A stretch of 64,000 nucleotides of DNA from Nepenthes gracilis (GCA_033239525.1 BSYO01000004.1:24342037-24406036); one strand, 5' to 3'; shown: positions 12,047-25,800, counted from the stretch's first letter. Numbers and translations are program-made. The notes: a model not told the origin generated them from the letters alone.

Positions 12047-12120
12047 CGGGTTCTTTTTTTTAAAAAAAAGAAAAATAATTAAATAAAAATGAAATCATAA
12101 TTTTCTGTAACTTTGATTTT
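11431..12120. other. AT-rich DNA upstream of the MKK gene
   Basis: Very AT-rich with long A and T runs, ending in an AAT microsatellite. No gene or complete element is seen. Distal promoter elements of the MKK gene may lie here, but none can be named from sequence alone. Confidence 0.5.
12005..12046. repeat. (AAT)n microsatellite
   Basis: About fourteen uninterrupted AAT triplets, roughly 490 bp before the MKK start codon. A good candidate for length polymorphism. Confidence 0.95.
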
Positions 12121-12534
12121 CATTTTTTTCTGAAGAAAAAATCGCCCACTTTGATCTTTCCGTTTCTTTCATTTTCATAAAAATCGCTTTTCGGTCTCTC
12201 TCCGTTTCTTTCATTTTGATCTTTCCTGCACATTTCCTACGGCATGAACCTTCTTCCTAATTCCCTTTTCTTTCTCTCGCTCTCGCTTGCTTTAAGTAGA
12301 GGGCAAGACTTACGTCGAGATGCGGATTTAGAAGGAATCGAACGTTTGATTTTGAACGGTGCTGTTTGGATCAGTTCCGTGGAGAGACAGCCCGACATGG
12401 AGGATGGAAGAAGCTCGTCCGCCGTTGTAATCAACCATTCAATGTGAACCCAACACTGGTTCGGATTCGTAAAACCTAAGCTTAAAAAACACTCTTTCCA
12501 GCACTGAGTTACTTCCACCTGGCTCCGTTGAGTC
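12120..12534 (+). promoter_or_regulatory. Probable promoter-proximal region and 5' leader of the MKK gene
   Basis: From about 12120 the sequence changes from AT-rich to pyrimidine-rich on the + strand. CCGTTTCTTTCATTTT occurs twice (about 12159 and 12201) and a TTTCTCTCGCTCTCGCTTGC stretch lies near 12270. CT-rich leaders are typical of plant 5' UTRs. No TATA box can be called with confidence, and the transcription start is unknown. Confidence 0.4.
12244..12447 (+). other. Upstream ORF in the MKK leader (67 codons)
   Basis: An ATG at 12244 opens 67 codons that stop 87 bases before the kinase ATG. The peptide has no recognised domain. It could reduce translation of the kinase if the transcript starts upstream of it. 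It may equally be untranscribed. Confidence 0.3.
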
Positions 12535-13587
12535 ATGGGACCGAGTCAACCACCACCCGGCAAAAGCAGAAACCTCGGAGAACGCCCTCGTCGCCGTCCC
12601 GACCTAATCCTCCCTATACCACAGCGCGAATTCTCCTACGCCGTCCCCCTACCTCTCCCTCCCCCTTCCGCCCCCTCTAACACCACTTACTCTTACCAGG
12701 TTCATCACCACCCCGTCAGCTTATCCGAACTCGAGCGCCTCAACCGACTCGGCAGTGGCAGCGGCGGCACCGTCTACAAGGTTCTCCATCGTCCCACCGG
12801 AAAACTATTCGCTCTTAAGGTTATCCACGGTAACCACGAGGACTCAGTCCGCCGTCAGATACGCCGAGAGATCGAGATCCTCCGTGACGTCGACAACCCT
12901 AACGTCGTCAAATGCCACAACATCTTCGACCACAACGGCGAGATCCAAGTCCTCTTGGAGTATATGGACGGCGGCTCCCTCGAAGGCAAGCACATCGCTG
13001 ACGAATTCTCCCTCGCCGAGCTCTCTCGCCAGGTCCTCTCCGGACTCCGGTATCTTCACGGCCGGCGAAACGGCCGCCGAATCGTCCATCGCGACATCAA
13101 GCCGTCCAACCTTCTCATCAATTCCCAGAAACAGGTCAAGATTGCCGACTTCGGCGTCGGCCGGGTTCTCGCGCAGACGATTGAGCCGTGCAATTCGGCC
13201 GTCGGAACGATCGCCTACATGAGTCCCGAGCGGATCGACACGAATCTGAATGACGGGAGGTACGATGGACGTGCCGGTGATATTTGGAGCTTAGGTGTGA
13301 GCATATTGGAGTTCTATTTAGGAAGGTTTCCATTCAAGGTGTCGAGGCCTGGGGATTGGGCGAGTTTGATGTGCGCAATCTGTATGGCTACTCCGCCGGA
13401 GCCTCCGCTCACTGCTTCCCGGGAATTTCGGGATTTCATATCCTGTTGCTTGCATAGGGAGCCGGCGGGAAGATGGACGGCACGGCAGTTGTTGGATCAC
13501 CCATTTATATTGCGTAATACCGGTGTCAGGGGGAGCTACAGCGTTGATGTTGCCGTCGGCCGCGGCGGTGGGAGTGTCACAGTCTGA
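12535..13587 (+). CDS. MKK4/MKK5: MAP kinase kinase, group C (MKK4/MKK5 type)
   Basis: This single-exon gene of 350 codons encodes a dual-specificity kinase. In plants, group C MKKs phosphorylate MPK3/MPK6 in immunity, stress and stomatal signalling (known for the family). Visible are a basic N-terminal docking motif (RPRRRPDL, residues 18-24), a Pro-rich linker, the Gly loop GSGSGG (73-78), the ATP-binding Lys95, the catalytic HRD (185-187) with KPSN, DFG (205-207), activation-loop Thr215 and Ser221 in the plant T-x5-S spacing, and SPE (230-232). Lack of introns and length fit the group. The start is the first ATG giving the family N-terminus. Two oddities: Gly209 where family members have Ser (DFGVGR), and four extra residues between YLH and IVHRD. 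GC content, especially at third positions, is far above the surroundings. MKK4 and MKK5 cannot be told apart here. Confidence 0.95.
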   Translation: MGPSQPPPGKSRNLGERPRRRPDLILPIPQREFSYAVPLPLPPPSAPSNTTYSYQVHHHPVSLSELERLNRLGSGSGGTVYKVLHRPTGKLFALKVIHGNHEDSVRRQIRREIEILRDVDNPNVVKCHNIFDHNGEIQVLLEYMDGGSLEGKHIADEFSLAELSRQVLSGLRYLHGRRNGRRIVHRDIKPSNLLINSQKQVKIADFGVGRVLAQTIEPCNSAVGTIAYMSPERIDTNLNDGRYDGRAGDIWSLGVSILEFYLGRFPFKVSRPGDWASLMCAICMATPPEPPLTASREFRDFISCCLHREPAGRWTARQLLDHPFILRNTGVRGSYSVDVAVGRGGGSVTV

Positions 13588-16500
13588 ACCAGAGTAGAAC
13601 CAGAACAACTATTCTCTAGAAAATCGATGCTAAATTCATAGGAACCGTTATCTCTACCACTATTGCATTGAAACACATAATGTAGCAAATTATATCAAAA
13701 CATATCGAAATTGATACAATTGCACATAAATCTTTCACTAAACTATCAAGATTGTCATCGTTATACTACTAAATATACAAATGAATAAATTTAACAGATT
13801 TATAAACTGTTAGACATTAATGTGTCTAAAACAACACTAAAGTGGAATATAGAATCGATTTTTATACCTCTCGCCATTTGTGTGCTTTGTTTTTGAACGT
13901 GAGATTCGGATCGGTTTCGAGCTTCTGGACGCTCCTTCACTCCTTTAGATGGTGTAATGTTTGAGTTGAATGTCAGGGACAAAGCCAGAAGGTTCAATTT
14001 ATAGGCAAAATTATCATTCACCTCAACCGTGCGTTTTGAATACAAACTGGCCAAGAATTGATAATTGATTTAATTGGAGAGTTATTATTACTAAATGGAC
14101 CACTAATGTTTCAACAATTAATTGAGTTAAATAGCAGAAGGTTACAAATTGATCGAGGAAAACGAAAGGAAACGAAACCCTCTACGACTCGAATTCGGCT
14201 CGGAAACAGCTCGACTAAGCCAGCTTCTTGGCTCGGCTTGGCGGCTTGGCTCGGCTAATGGGCCGGATGCTGAAGCCTATATAAACTTCTTTTTGAGACT
14301 ATCCTAATAATCGATTTATTCTCAAATACTAACTCTATGATTAAAATTATAAATTTATCCTTCTAAATTAACATGGCAAAAGCATAACAATAGGTTTTAA
14401 AGAAAGGATTATAATCTTCTTCGATGATTTTTAACTTTTTGCCTTTAGTGAGAGTACAAGTATGAAGCTTTATGTGTTCACAACAGATTGACTTTTCAAA
14501 TGGAGTATTTTTACTTTTGTAATGAGGTAAGTATAAATCTATTTTGATTGATTGAAAAAGGCAATGTATTTTTTTTTTATATTTTTGAACAAGTGATAAT
14601 ATTTATCACCCATTATCTAATTTTGGTCTAACCTTATTTTTTTTAAAGTTAAACTTATACCTATTTTATTGAATAAATTCAAAACAGCATTTACCAAAGG
14701 TGAAAAAAAAAGAGTTTTAACCATACTTTTTTAAAAATTAAATTTAACACTAAATCTACAGCTTAATATTAAAATAAAAGTATTTTTTTAATACTTTATC
14801 TTTACAAATATGATTCCAAATTTATTAATTAAATTAATATAAGTTTAATTTTTTTTTGTAAAAAATAAAATAAAATCAGACAAAATGTTAGCACTATGGT
14901 TGGACCCAAAAAACAAATATTTCCCAAACTAATATTGGGGTGTTCTTCTTGAAAAACTCACTTATTAAAAAAAACATAGCCACTTCCCAAGCTTTTTTAA
15001 AAGCAATGCCAACCATTTACTAACTCGACAGTGCCCTCAATGTAATTTCTCTCAACTTGCATAGCCTTGTAACTTAAATATCCAAGTCATGAGAAAGACT
15101 CCATAAATCTAACCCAAAAGAAAAAATAAAAAAAAGACTCCTGAATTAATAAATATAAAATTATATATAATAGATTAAAAATATATCTAATTATTTCTCA
15201 AACTCTGTGCATAATGGAAGATTTGTGTACTATAGAGTCCCCAAATAGCTCCAAAAACCAGTCAATAAACTTTGATAGGACTGATCTTAGCAGCAATTAG
15301 TATCCTGCCAAATATAATTTTCTTGTGGTTTTCATCCTCCATTGGAAATTTTTCTACGTTGGAAGAAATTTGTTTGTCTAGTTTTGCATGACAGTCCTCA
15401 TGCTAGAGATTCTAATTTATATACATTTTGAATGGCACAAGAAGACAACTTCTAGATACCGTTAATGATATAATATATTATTCATTTATATATAATATAA
15501 CAAAAATTGTGTTAAATTTTGGTTACTCCATTATTGATATTATAACAAACAGATAATTATTAAAAAGTTACGCAATATTAGTACAAAAATCGATCGAGGG
15601 TTATCTAAGTAACAAAAGATATTGAAAGATTATATGATAATTGTGTAATGATTAATCAAGAATCAGTCGAAGGTCAACAATATAGCGTATAATAAATGCC
15701 TAATTTATGCTTATATGTTGATTCCAAATTAAGGGTCGCTTGAGTTGCAACCGAGATGGTGTTCGTGTGCCGATTTCAGTAAAATCCAACCAGTGGCAGG
15801 AATTTAGAATACTTAGAATTTGTCATTCAACCCTTTTTATAGAGTTCTTTGGTGTTTAGAGGGGGGAAAAAAAATACACTAATCCAAACTAAACCAAAAA
15901 ATGAGATAAAAGAATGAAACAGTTTAATTTCAATTTAGAGAATTTTAATTTTTTTAGGCTTTGGTTTGACGAGTTATAATTTTACTACGTATCAAATTAA
16001 CCCTATTCAAGAAAGCTATATGCTTAGTGGTAGTCTTCAAGCTTGCCAGGTTTCAAATGTTTGACTTTTTTTGGTCAATATAGTGATAAAGATCCATATA
16101 AAGACAGGAACAATGACTGGGCCCCACCAAATATTTTTCAGTATGAGAAATATTCATTTCTTATTATAATATCGGCCAGTGTAAATAGATTAATGAGACA
16201 TTATGTCGTTAAGAATGTCCAAATGATTATCAATGGATGTTCCCTAGCGCCATTTTTTCATAATTACACATTGTTCCCAAGAACCAAAGACTAAGCAAGA
16301 CCATAGAAAGAGATTGCCATTACCACCGCCGCCACCTCCTCCTCCTCCTCAACCACCATCTCATCCGCGAACCTGAGAAGACAACAAAATACAACAAAAT
16401 CACCGAAAGCTATCAAGCATTAGTGAAGAACAGTAAAGAAAAGTACCACAAAGAACACAACTCATTTTAAACATTTTTAATACCCACTATTTGAAGAATT

Positions 16501-17079
16501 TGGAGAAACTAATACTATTTGCGTTTGAGCAGTTCTTTTCCAAGTATTCCCAGATACTGCTTATTCGTCTTTACACTTCAATGACAATGTACTTTGGACT
16601 TCAGCTTTAAATCAACAAGCTCCTGTGATCGGTTCATAAAATAAAATGACAAATCAGTCAATATATATTGGTATTAATCTCCAGATGTAAAAGAATCATG
16701 ATGTGTCAATTTAATAGCGATACGTTGATGGGTACATCTGATACGGTTTGATAAATTGACTGATATTTGCCCCCAAGTTTCCGAATTTGTGTAAAATATG
16801 TTGTATACGAAAACTTTTCACCAGATACATTTGCAAGTCTGCGACTGATATGAATATTTTCATTCACGTGAAATGCATTTACTAAAGTGGGGAATTATGT
16901 ACATGAATGGATGCTCAATAAGCGAGGAGTACATAGGAATAAGAAATTCACATAGTGAAGAGTATGCATGTGACAGGGACATAAAGCAGATACACTACGC
17001 AGACACAAGGAACTAAATTCAATGCGTGAGCAATGAAAAAGAAGATCAAACCTGATAAACCAAAATGCATTGCTGCCTG
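13588..17079. other. Intergenic region between MKK and the convergent STR8 gene
   Basis: This holds the unmapped 3' UTRs of both genes. From about 13590 it is AT-rich. A short GC-rich patch of GGCTTGGCTCGGCT-like repeats lies at about 14200-14262, and a CCG/CCT-rich patch at 16320-16352. Open frames here are short and without known domains. No RNA gene or complete transposon was recognised. Confidence 0.5.
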
Positions 17080-17236
17080 CTAGAAGCTGTTTGGTTTGCA
17101 TTCAAAAGTATTATCTCGATAATGATGCCATTTTTTGTACCTCTGACTACCATAGAGAATGGGTCTCAGCCGAGGTGCAGTTTTGCAATTTGAACAGCAG
17201 CATCCTCTCAATTCTTCCACACAGTTTCTGCAGCAT
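17080..17236 (-). CDS. STR8: STR8 exon 8 (stop)
   Basis: 157 bases from GCTACCAG|ATGCTGC to a TAG at 17082-17080. It encodes the end of the Cys-rich region (CCRNCVEELRGCCCSNC), then APRLRP and the conserved HHYRD. Together with exon 7 this makes a dense set of Cys pairs that suggests metal binding. Confidence 0.94.
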
Positions 17237-18618
17237 CTGGTAGCAAACAAGAAGCTAAAAATCAATTCTGAGCGCCAGTTATGATAGTAACAATTCACAG
17301 CTTAAGAATCACCTGCTATCACAGGCAAGGTTGACTAGCATACTCCGAACTGACACAAATGCAATAGAGCATCATAGAGAGAGACGCATGAATTACTTCA
17401 ATATCTAGTTCATCGGTGCATGAATTTACTGGCATATGCTACGTTTTCTTATAAGATACTACACAGATTTAAAACAAGTGATTATAAAGTTCAATTAAAA
17501 CCTCATTTATAGATTTCCTTCCAAGATTAGGAAATACTTATTGTATGATATTCAGGTCCAGAGTTTTATTATTCGGTTTTTATGCCATTATCAACTATGT
17601 CAAATGATGAAAATTCAAAGGTAATGGTTTACTATTACCTGAATGGAAATATCATTTGCTATCACCGAATTCTTTTTATCTATTTGCCGATTTTCCTCTC
17701 ATGACCTTCGTTCAGTTTTGCTGCCCTCTTATTCATGGAAACAGTAAAAGCCAATGCTATTTCTAGCAGTTTTACTGGAGATTTTTTATCATTCTGGTTA
17801 CCGCCCTTGAGAATAATATCAGCATGACATAGCACTTAGATTATGCAATATTCAGTAATAGCAAATCGCCACCTTGCAAAGAGTATTCTGCCATAACATT
17901 CAAAGACATAAATTCTTCCATCTAGTCAGAGAATAAAACGTACTCATAAGCTCTCATCTAACAGCTTTATCTTTAAGGCTGAGTGGTATCTTGAATTGGT
18001 ATCAAAGCCTCTTCAAGAAAATAGTAACAATGAGAACTTAAGTATTCAAGCTTCTTTGAACAAATGGTCTACTGTTCAAATCCTATGAGCCAAAATTCTC
18101 ATAAATTATGTTTCACCATCTCAGCACATGGTAATATGTGTTCTAGTACTTAATTCATATTACAACCTAATGGGCATTTGCATTAGAGGGGGCATTATTA
18201 GGTACTTCTATCAAACTGCATATGGCTATTCACTGTGGATCCTACCATTTTGTAATTCTCTCTCAATCATCTTTGTTAACATCACTGGAGGAGAGCTTTG
18301 GAATTCTACCAGCACAAGCCAGGTAAACTAGCATTTGGGACAAATGATAGATTGATCACAGTTTCATATTAAATTACAGCTCGAGGACATGTTTCAGGGA
18401 CCAAAAACTTACCCTGCATTTGGTTGAATAGAATCCTCCTTATTTCCTGGGAATAAATATTCATCCGTTTGATTACAATTTAATCAGAAATAAATATTCC
18501 CGTGGGAATATTTATTCCCACATATTTCTCGGGAATAAATATTCATCCGTTTGATTACAATTTAACCGTGGGAATATTTATTCCCGCATATGTGGGAATA
18601 ACTATTTCTATGTTATTA

Positions 18619-18649
<31 letters not shown>

Positions 18650-19774
18650 CATTATTATTATTATTATTTTAATTCTTACCTTATTTTTCATACTATTCTA
18701 CAAATTAAACAATAAAATACTAATTTTCACATTATTCTATTCCAATAACCAAATAAGGGAATAACAATTCCTACTATATTGACATCCTATTCTATTTTCT
18801 GAGAATAACTATTCTATTCCCGCCTTATTCAATTCCAACAACCAAACATACCATTATTGTCTAAAAAGCACATGTTGCTTGACTCTGTAACCAAGCATTG
18901 CTAAGAAAAATCTTCAATCATTGACCCAAAAGAACCTTTCCATCAAAAAACCTGAGTATAACACTAATCTTAGATTTTCTAGATCATACAAGATATGAAA
19001 AATATAGCAAGTAAAAGAATCTAAAATATTTTACATTAAAGAATATGAAGAAACTGATTCTACATAAAAGATTAATATGCATGGCAGCCTACAAGAAAAT
19101 GTCCAATAGTATGTAGGATTACTTGATTCCACTAGCATAGCTTAATTGAAATTGTATTTCTTAAAAAAAAACAAAACCAGAAAAGGGAACCCCAAAATAT
19201 CATCTTCTTCCTTACGTGCTCCCCATCAACAAATCTGCCCTACCACTCAGAGTTTTAGGCCACAGATCCAAACAAGTTCAATACCATACTTAATACGAAG
19301 TGCAGTTTGCAAAGCAGATTGTTTTTACTTACCCACCACCTCCGCCAGTTGCACTGAAAAAAGATATAAAGAAAGACAAAGTACATAGTTTTGAAAGAAA
19401 TCATGAACGTAATCTTGCATATTTAGACTTACAAGAGGAAATTGCCTATTACAAAGCATAACGACCACAACAAATCCATGTAGCCCAACCCACAGAGGGT
19501 GGGGGTGGTGGTTCAAACTTGAAAATCTAAAGGGAAATTCAAGGTACAGTAACAGGAAAATAGTGTAATGGAACAGTTTATATCTGATTAAAATTATGTT
19601 TGGTTTATGTTCATTAAAAAGACTAAAAACAACAAAAAGAAAAATCTTGCTATCATCGCCACCCCGCTATTTTTCCAACCCATTTGCAAACTGGTGGAGC
19701 CCTGTCAGAGCTAACATGGCTTGCATACCCCTAGCCACTCCACCTTTCACCTCCCCCATCTCGATCTTCTATTG

Positions 19775-19805
<31 letters not shown>

Positions 19806-22800
19806 GTAAAGTGGAGTCGGAGGCAGTGATAGGCTGTGGTGTCAATGACATCATGGCTGTAAATGGTGATAGTTCGGTGTGGATTATCTTATCTCTCCAG
19901 TTTTCCATTTCTTCGGGAATTCATTTCCTAAAATAACATTAAAAATTATCCAAGGGGGAGGTCTTAAAAATTGTTTATGCTTTTCAGTGTATCGCATTAC
20001 ACTGATGGCCTCTACTTTCCACAAACAAAAATAAACAAAGGAAAACAACATTTACATTACGTTGCCCATTTGAGAAAAACACAACCACACACCATCTTAG
20101 AGAGAAAAGCACACGTTGATTAGGTTTAACTGCAGTAAATGACCTCCCAAGTTCCTATGAGTAAAACTGCTCCCAGATTCCACTGTGCACAGCCTTTGAT
20201 TTCATTTTCTACGAAAAAAACTTGTAATTCTGGAAACTGATCCATTTAGGTGTTGAAAATTTACACAATCTGGCAAAATCTGTTTACTAAGTTTTTTCAG
20301 CAGAGTTTCCACCACAAATTGGAGAAATATAATTTGCAAACAAATCAAGATTTCTAAAAATAAAAAAATGAGTGCTTACGTGTGAAAAGAGGGAGCAAAA
20401 GGGGGGGAGTAGAGGTGCATGCAAATTCAAGTGTGCATGCATGAGAGAGGGGGGCATATGAGCAGGCCAAAGTCCAAACTTCTTAGATTTCTTACTGTCT
20501 TCAATTCAGCTAGAGTATGTCAAAGTGCACCTGAATGCACACACAGATATGGACAGATAGAGAGAGAGAGAGTTTCAATATGTGCTGCTGAGAAGTTGAT
20601 ATCTTGAGAGAGAATTCCGATAAGGTGATGACGTGTGTCCATTGCAATATTTTCGTTCATATTTAGCAATCAGCAGATAAGATACTGAGCATGATCAGTA
20701 GAGAAGAGAAATTTTACTCTATCAAAGACTTAATGTCCTCTTCCTATGGGTTGACAACCACCAACTTCCTTTAAATACCCTAGAAGGATTTGCTAAAACC
20801 ATGTAGCATATAAAATTTACCACGTGATGGAAGGGATATATACAAAATTACAGATATTCTTTAAGCCATTGTTTGGTTTGTGAAATAATATAAAGAATAT
20901 GTATATATAGGTCTATTGCCATCACAAATACTAAATTACCCTTATAAAGGAATATATCATAACCGAATATTCTAATAGTCTATTCTAACCCAAGGCCCCA
21001 CATTTTATGGGGGTGAAGTACCCTATCCCCAACTAGGTGATTGATAAGGAAAGAAGACAGATTTCAAAACTCATATACCATGTAAGATAAGTTTTCTGGT
21101 TTAGCAACAGAATGTCAACAAAGACTCCAATACAAAAATGCAGGGTCCACTCCAACCCTCTCCAAGATCCTCTAGATCCAAGGCGGTAATCCATAATATA
21201 GTTGTAACCAGTCAAATTCCTTTTAATTATATCCCTTATCCTCCTATTGCCACTAACCTAAATGAAATCACTCTTCCACACAGCTACATTATCTGTAGTT
21301 GCTACTTCAAACACATTCTGCAAATGTTGATTTCTTCTTTTATTTTAGAGTTGCTTCAGGGTTTAACCTTCTGATCTCCAGAGACCAATTGTGCTGTCTT
21401 TCAGGTTAAGAAACTCATAATGATTAAGACATAGATAGCAAATAATCATTTTAGCAGCATACCATTACTTCTTTCGACCTCTACTTACAAGCTTTCTGGG
21501 ACAAAAAAAAGGGGGTCATGAAGGGACATTGCACCAACTAACAAATGGAATATTACAGAAAATATAATGCCATGAAATCTTCAGTCTCCATGCATGCTCT
21601 AGTTTGACAGCTCAACTGACAAGCCAACAACCATAAAAAAGTTCAGGAACATACAACCTATATGAGAAAAGCAGCTTACAGAAAAAGTAGGTTGCAGTCA
21701 ATATTTGCACAGTTCCGGTGCCTCAGCTCACTGACTTGTGAACCACATATATAACATCTAGCAAAATTATTGTCCTTCGGAATGTCTGAAATTCTGCTGG
21801 CTTCACTGGATCCAGCAACAAACATAGATGGTGGGAGAGAAAGGCGAGAGTCAAATACAAACAAATTACCGATCCACTCTTCAGGGCCTTCATTCTGAAA
21901 ATAATGAGAAACACCACCCTGCAAAGTGTACAGGTTCTGGAAACCCCTTTGTCTGCCAATAGAATCCCAAATAATTCATATTGTAAAACTTAATAGATTC
22001 AGTAGCAGAAAGGAAGTTCATAATATTGTAACAATATAAATTGTCCACAGACTTGGAAGCAAAGACACATTGATGCAAAAATAACATAATTGACATCTCC
22101 AGGACATAACCCAGCAGTGTTAGGGTATTATTGCAAATAGGAATATTTCATATTTATTGTATTTCCGGTTTATTTTAGTAGGTTATTTTACATAGGATTT
22201 TAATTATTTAGGATTGTGAAAGTTGAGATTCAAAACAATCTATTATTTACTTAGAGACTAAGAGCGCAGATTAATAAGAAAACTAAGACCTTCCTTTTCT
22301 ATATATTCAATTGCATTCATAGTGTTGAATGGAAGCTTATTTGGTTTTTGGGTTTGTCCTGGAGTGCCGGACTTGGTACTGCATCAATTGATATCAAAGC
22401 CTAGCTCTTTGCTAGTAACAGCGTTCTTGGCCATCTCAACAATAATTCGATTTCAACATTGAATTGTGGAGTTGACACCATCATAACACAATCCACATGC
22501 AATGCCCATCTCCACATCACAAAAATAAACCCCAGCTACTGCTGCTTTTGACCTTCTACTTGAGCATCTTCACAACATCCTGACAACACGCAGATCACGG
22601 TTGTCAACAAACACAACACCAGCCACCTCCTTTGTTGGGTCTTCAATTATCCTGAGACCCAAATCCAAAGCCCAAAGGTATTTGAACACTAATTTTCGCG
22701 ACACCCCCCCCCCCTTTTTTTGCAAAAGCATAAAACCACATTCCCTTCTTTAAACAAACCATGAAATTCATCTGGAATAGGGCTGAAATCATCACCATCC

Positions 22801-25800
22801 CACAACAGAACCCATCTGCCAATATGCCCAAGCCTTTGCTCGCCATCACCAACCACTGAAAATCCCCCTTCTTGTGTGAAATCTGCCAGTTGTGTGGAAA
22901 TCCATGGGGCTGTTTTCTGTTTTGAAAACAGAGTTTAATCTTGGTCAAACATCGACCAGTTTTCTTGTCCCCAAAAGTTTGACAGTGCCCCTTTTCTTAA
23001 GTCAATTCCTATTTTTTTTTAACCCAGCTAACGTCAAGAGTAAGTGTTGCACCTCCATTTGGGCTCTAACAATGAAGGCATTTTATGTGAGTATGGACCA
23101 TACAGATCTTCTGTGTCTTTGAATCTTTTGGAACTGACTCAGAAAAAAAAAAAGAAGAGAAAAGGTGGACAAAAACCAACATCAGAGATCTTGGGCAACA
23201 AGTTGAACAAGCACAAACCAATTTCAATGACTTTCAGAATAAAATGAACGACTGCTTTAATGCCATCCAGAAGGATATGAATGAATTGAAAGAGCGTTTT
23301 ACTGCATATAGGAAGCATTCCAAGACCTATGGGAAGAACCTGCCCCACTAAAAATTGAGGCAGAGGAAAATGCTGATGCCACTAGCAAAGAAAAGAAGTG
23401 AAGCCAAGTTTAGAGCTTATAATGAGTTGTGAACTAGGATCAAAAGAGTGAGAGAAAGACATTCACAAATTTGCTAAAACAATAGAGAAGGAATAGGAGC
23501 CTAGGATTCATTTGATGTATAAAACATGAAGATAACTATATATTAGTAAATAAGAGGGCATGAAGGAAAGAATGCAATATATTTCAATAAGCTATTCAAT
23601 GAAAATAGAACAGAAGGCCTACATTAAGTTAGTGAGAAGGAAATGAATAAAAAATTTAAACTTGGTATAATCATGGTTACATAAGTCGAATATGCCCTTA
23701 AAAGCATGACTAGTGGTAAAACTATAAAACCATATGGAGAACCTATTGAAGTATGGAAAAATTTACGGAACTGTGGGAGGATTGGTTAAATATTTTATTT
23801 GATATGATTCCAACAACTAAAATAATGCCAGATGAGTTGGAGAAGCAGTCTAATGCCTATTTAAAAAATACGAGAGAGGCTCAAAATTGTACAAACTTAC
23901 CAAGATATTAAATACTGAGCCATACTATGAAATTCGAAAAATTCTATCAAACGGCTATTACGTCGATTGTATTTTATGAATTAAAATATTGGACAATCAA
24001 ATAATATGTACAAAAATTAAACGTTACTGAGACAAGAATATTAAGATAAATGAATAGAGTCACACTCAAAAGTAATATAAGAATATGGGCATTTGTTACT
24101 ATTTAAAAGTTGCATATATAAAAAATAAGATAAGAGAATGACATTTAAGATAGTTTGGATACTTCAAAGTAGGCCTAATGAAGCAAATATAAAAAAATAT
24201 AAGTTAATTGTGGTTGGATGGAAGAAATAAAGAGGTTAACCTAGAAAATTTAGAGTGCTCTAATAAAAAATAATTCAAAATTACTTATACTTTAAGAGGA
24301 TATTGTACAAAATGGATGAAAAATGATATTATATAGCTGCCCTAGTTAATGGAAGATAAAATTATGTTGTACTATGAAATTTGGGAAAGAGTGATTAGAC
24401 AAAGATTAAGACAAGAAAAAGAACATGTCCGAAAATCAATTTGGGCTTATGCTATGGCGATCGACCATTGAAGCAATCTATCTTTAAGAAGGTGAATGGA
24501 AATATGTAGGAGGAAAATATTTATGTGTGGTTATCATTGATTCTATGAATGCTTATGATAGGATTGCCAAAAACAGTCATACATTTTGAGAGAAAAGAAA
24601 GAAGCTGGTAAAAAAAAAAAAAATCGTGCTAAGGAGATGCATATGCATAAGGCATAGTGACAAGGGTTAGGAGGAAAACCCGAAATAATTAAGGGTCTAC
24701 TTTGAGTCCGACAAGATATGTTCAAAATGATAATCTTTGGTGAATATTATTTGTATTAGTTTTTTGATCAATAAAAATAGAATATGGAGCCAGAGTTAGT
24801 GCAATGGATTGAGGCTCTCATATATAAAGGACTTAAAATAAGTAGACATGAAATGCATAAATTGCAACTTTAGTGATTTTAGAAAGAATAATGAACAAGT
24901 AGAAATTAATGACAACATCCCTAAAACCAATAGATTTTGTTACTATGATGTATGATTTAAGAAAACAGAGAGATCAATGATGTTTGGGAATATATGATTA
25001 ATATAGGTTGGTTAAATTTGAGAAATAAATTAGGTGTGCTTTTTGTTCAAGATACCATAGAAATTGAAAAGAAAATTTTATATAATACTACTAGACCCAC
25101 TACATTTTACGGAATAAAAATGTTAAGCAAATATAAAGGGAAGCCCTGAAGCAACTAATAGAGTTGCCACCGTATAACCTAGAGGATTCAAGTCATGGAA
25201 ATGGCATTTTATATAATGGAAGGTAAGATTTTGAATAATAGACCCAAAATATTATGACCATAAAATGAATATAGGCCGATATATATCTACATTAGCCTTA
25301 ATACTCATTTTTTGATAATATGACAAAATCGCGATATATTACTGAGTCAGTCATATATCAACCAATATTTTCCTTTCATGTTATGATTCGCAGCAAATTT
25401 TTTCTTTGATATGTCTGGTATTAATACATTTTTTTAATATATTTGATACTGATATTACTAAAATAAATACCAATACCGATATTTTCATCCATGAGATTAA
25501 TGCTTAACCGAATCCCGCATATAAAAGGAAGCATCGGGTTACCCTTTAATGTATTGTATGGAAATTAATATCAAATGAAGTATCATGAGAAATAGTATGT
25601 TAAAATAGATGCGTGGGATCATTCTCAAAAATAAGATGAAAATATCCTTAGCAATCCAAAAGTTGCACCTATAGAAAAAAAAAGAAATAGAGTGAGGTTA
25701 TAATATTGGTATTGGAGAATTGTGGCAACTTTTCAATAATATTACATCAAACCAGGTAGAAGATTCATAAAGCCGACCTCACTTAATGAGAATTTAAAGC

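Larger units (their letters stand above)
17237..21679 (-). other. STR8 intron 7 (4443 bp)
   Basis: GT-AG intron. It contains a MITE-like element at about 18412-18853, a TTA microsatellite and a GA microsatellite at 19779-19803. A PBS-like GGTATCAAAGCC at about 17998 lies without a recognisable LTR. Its open frames are short and unsupported. Confidence 0.8.

Noticed and set aside
12755..13608. Long open frames on other frames and the minus strand across the kinase gene
   Set aside because: Shadows of the GC-rich MKK coding sequence; Ser/Thr- or Asp/Val-rich translations without domains.
17995..18012. Primer-binding site of an LTR element (GGTATCAAAGCC)
   Set aside because: No LTR-like sequence or retroelement coding region found next to it.
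22701..22720. C13/T8 homopolymer junction as a functional element
   Set aside because: Simple low-complexity tract, more likely a slippage or sequencing-sensitive spot.
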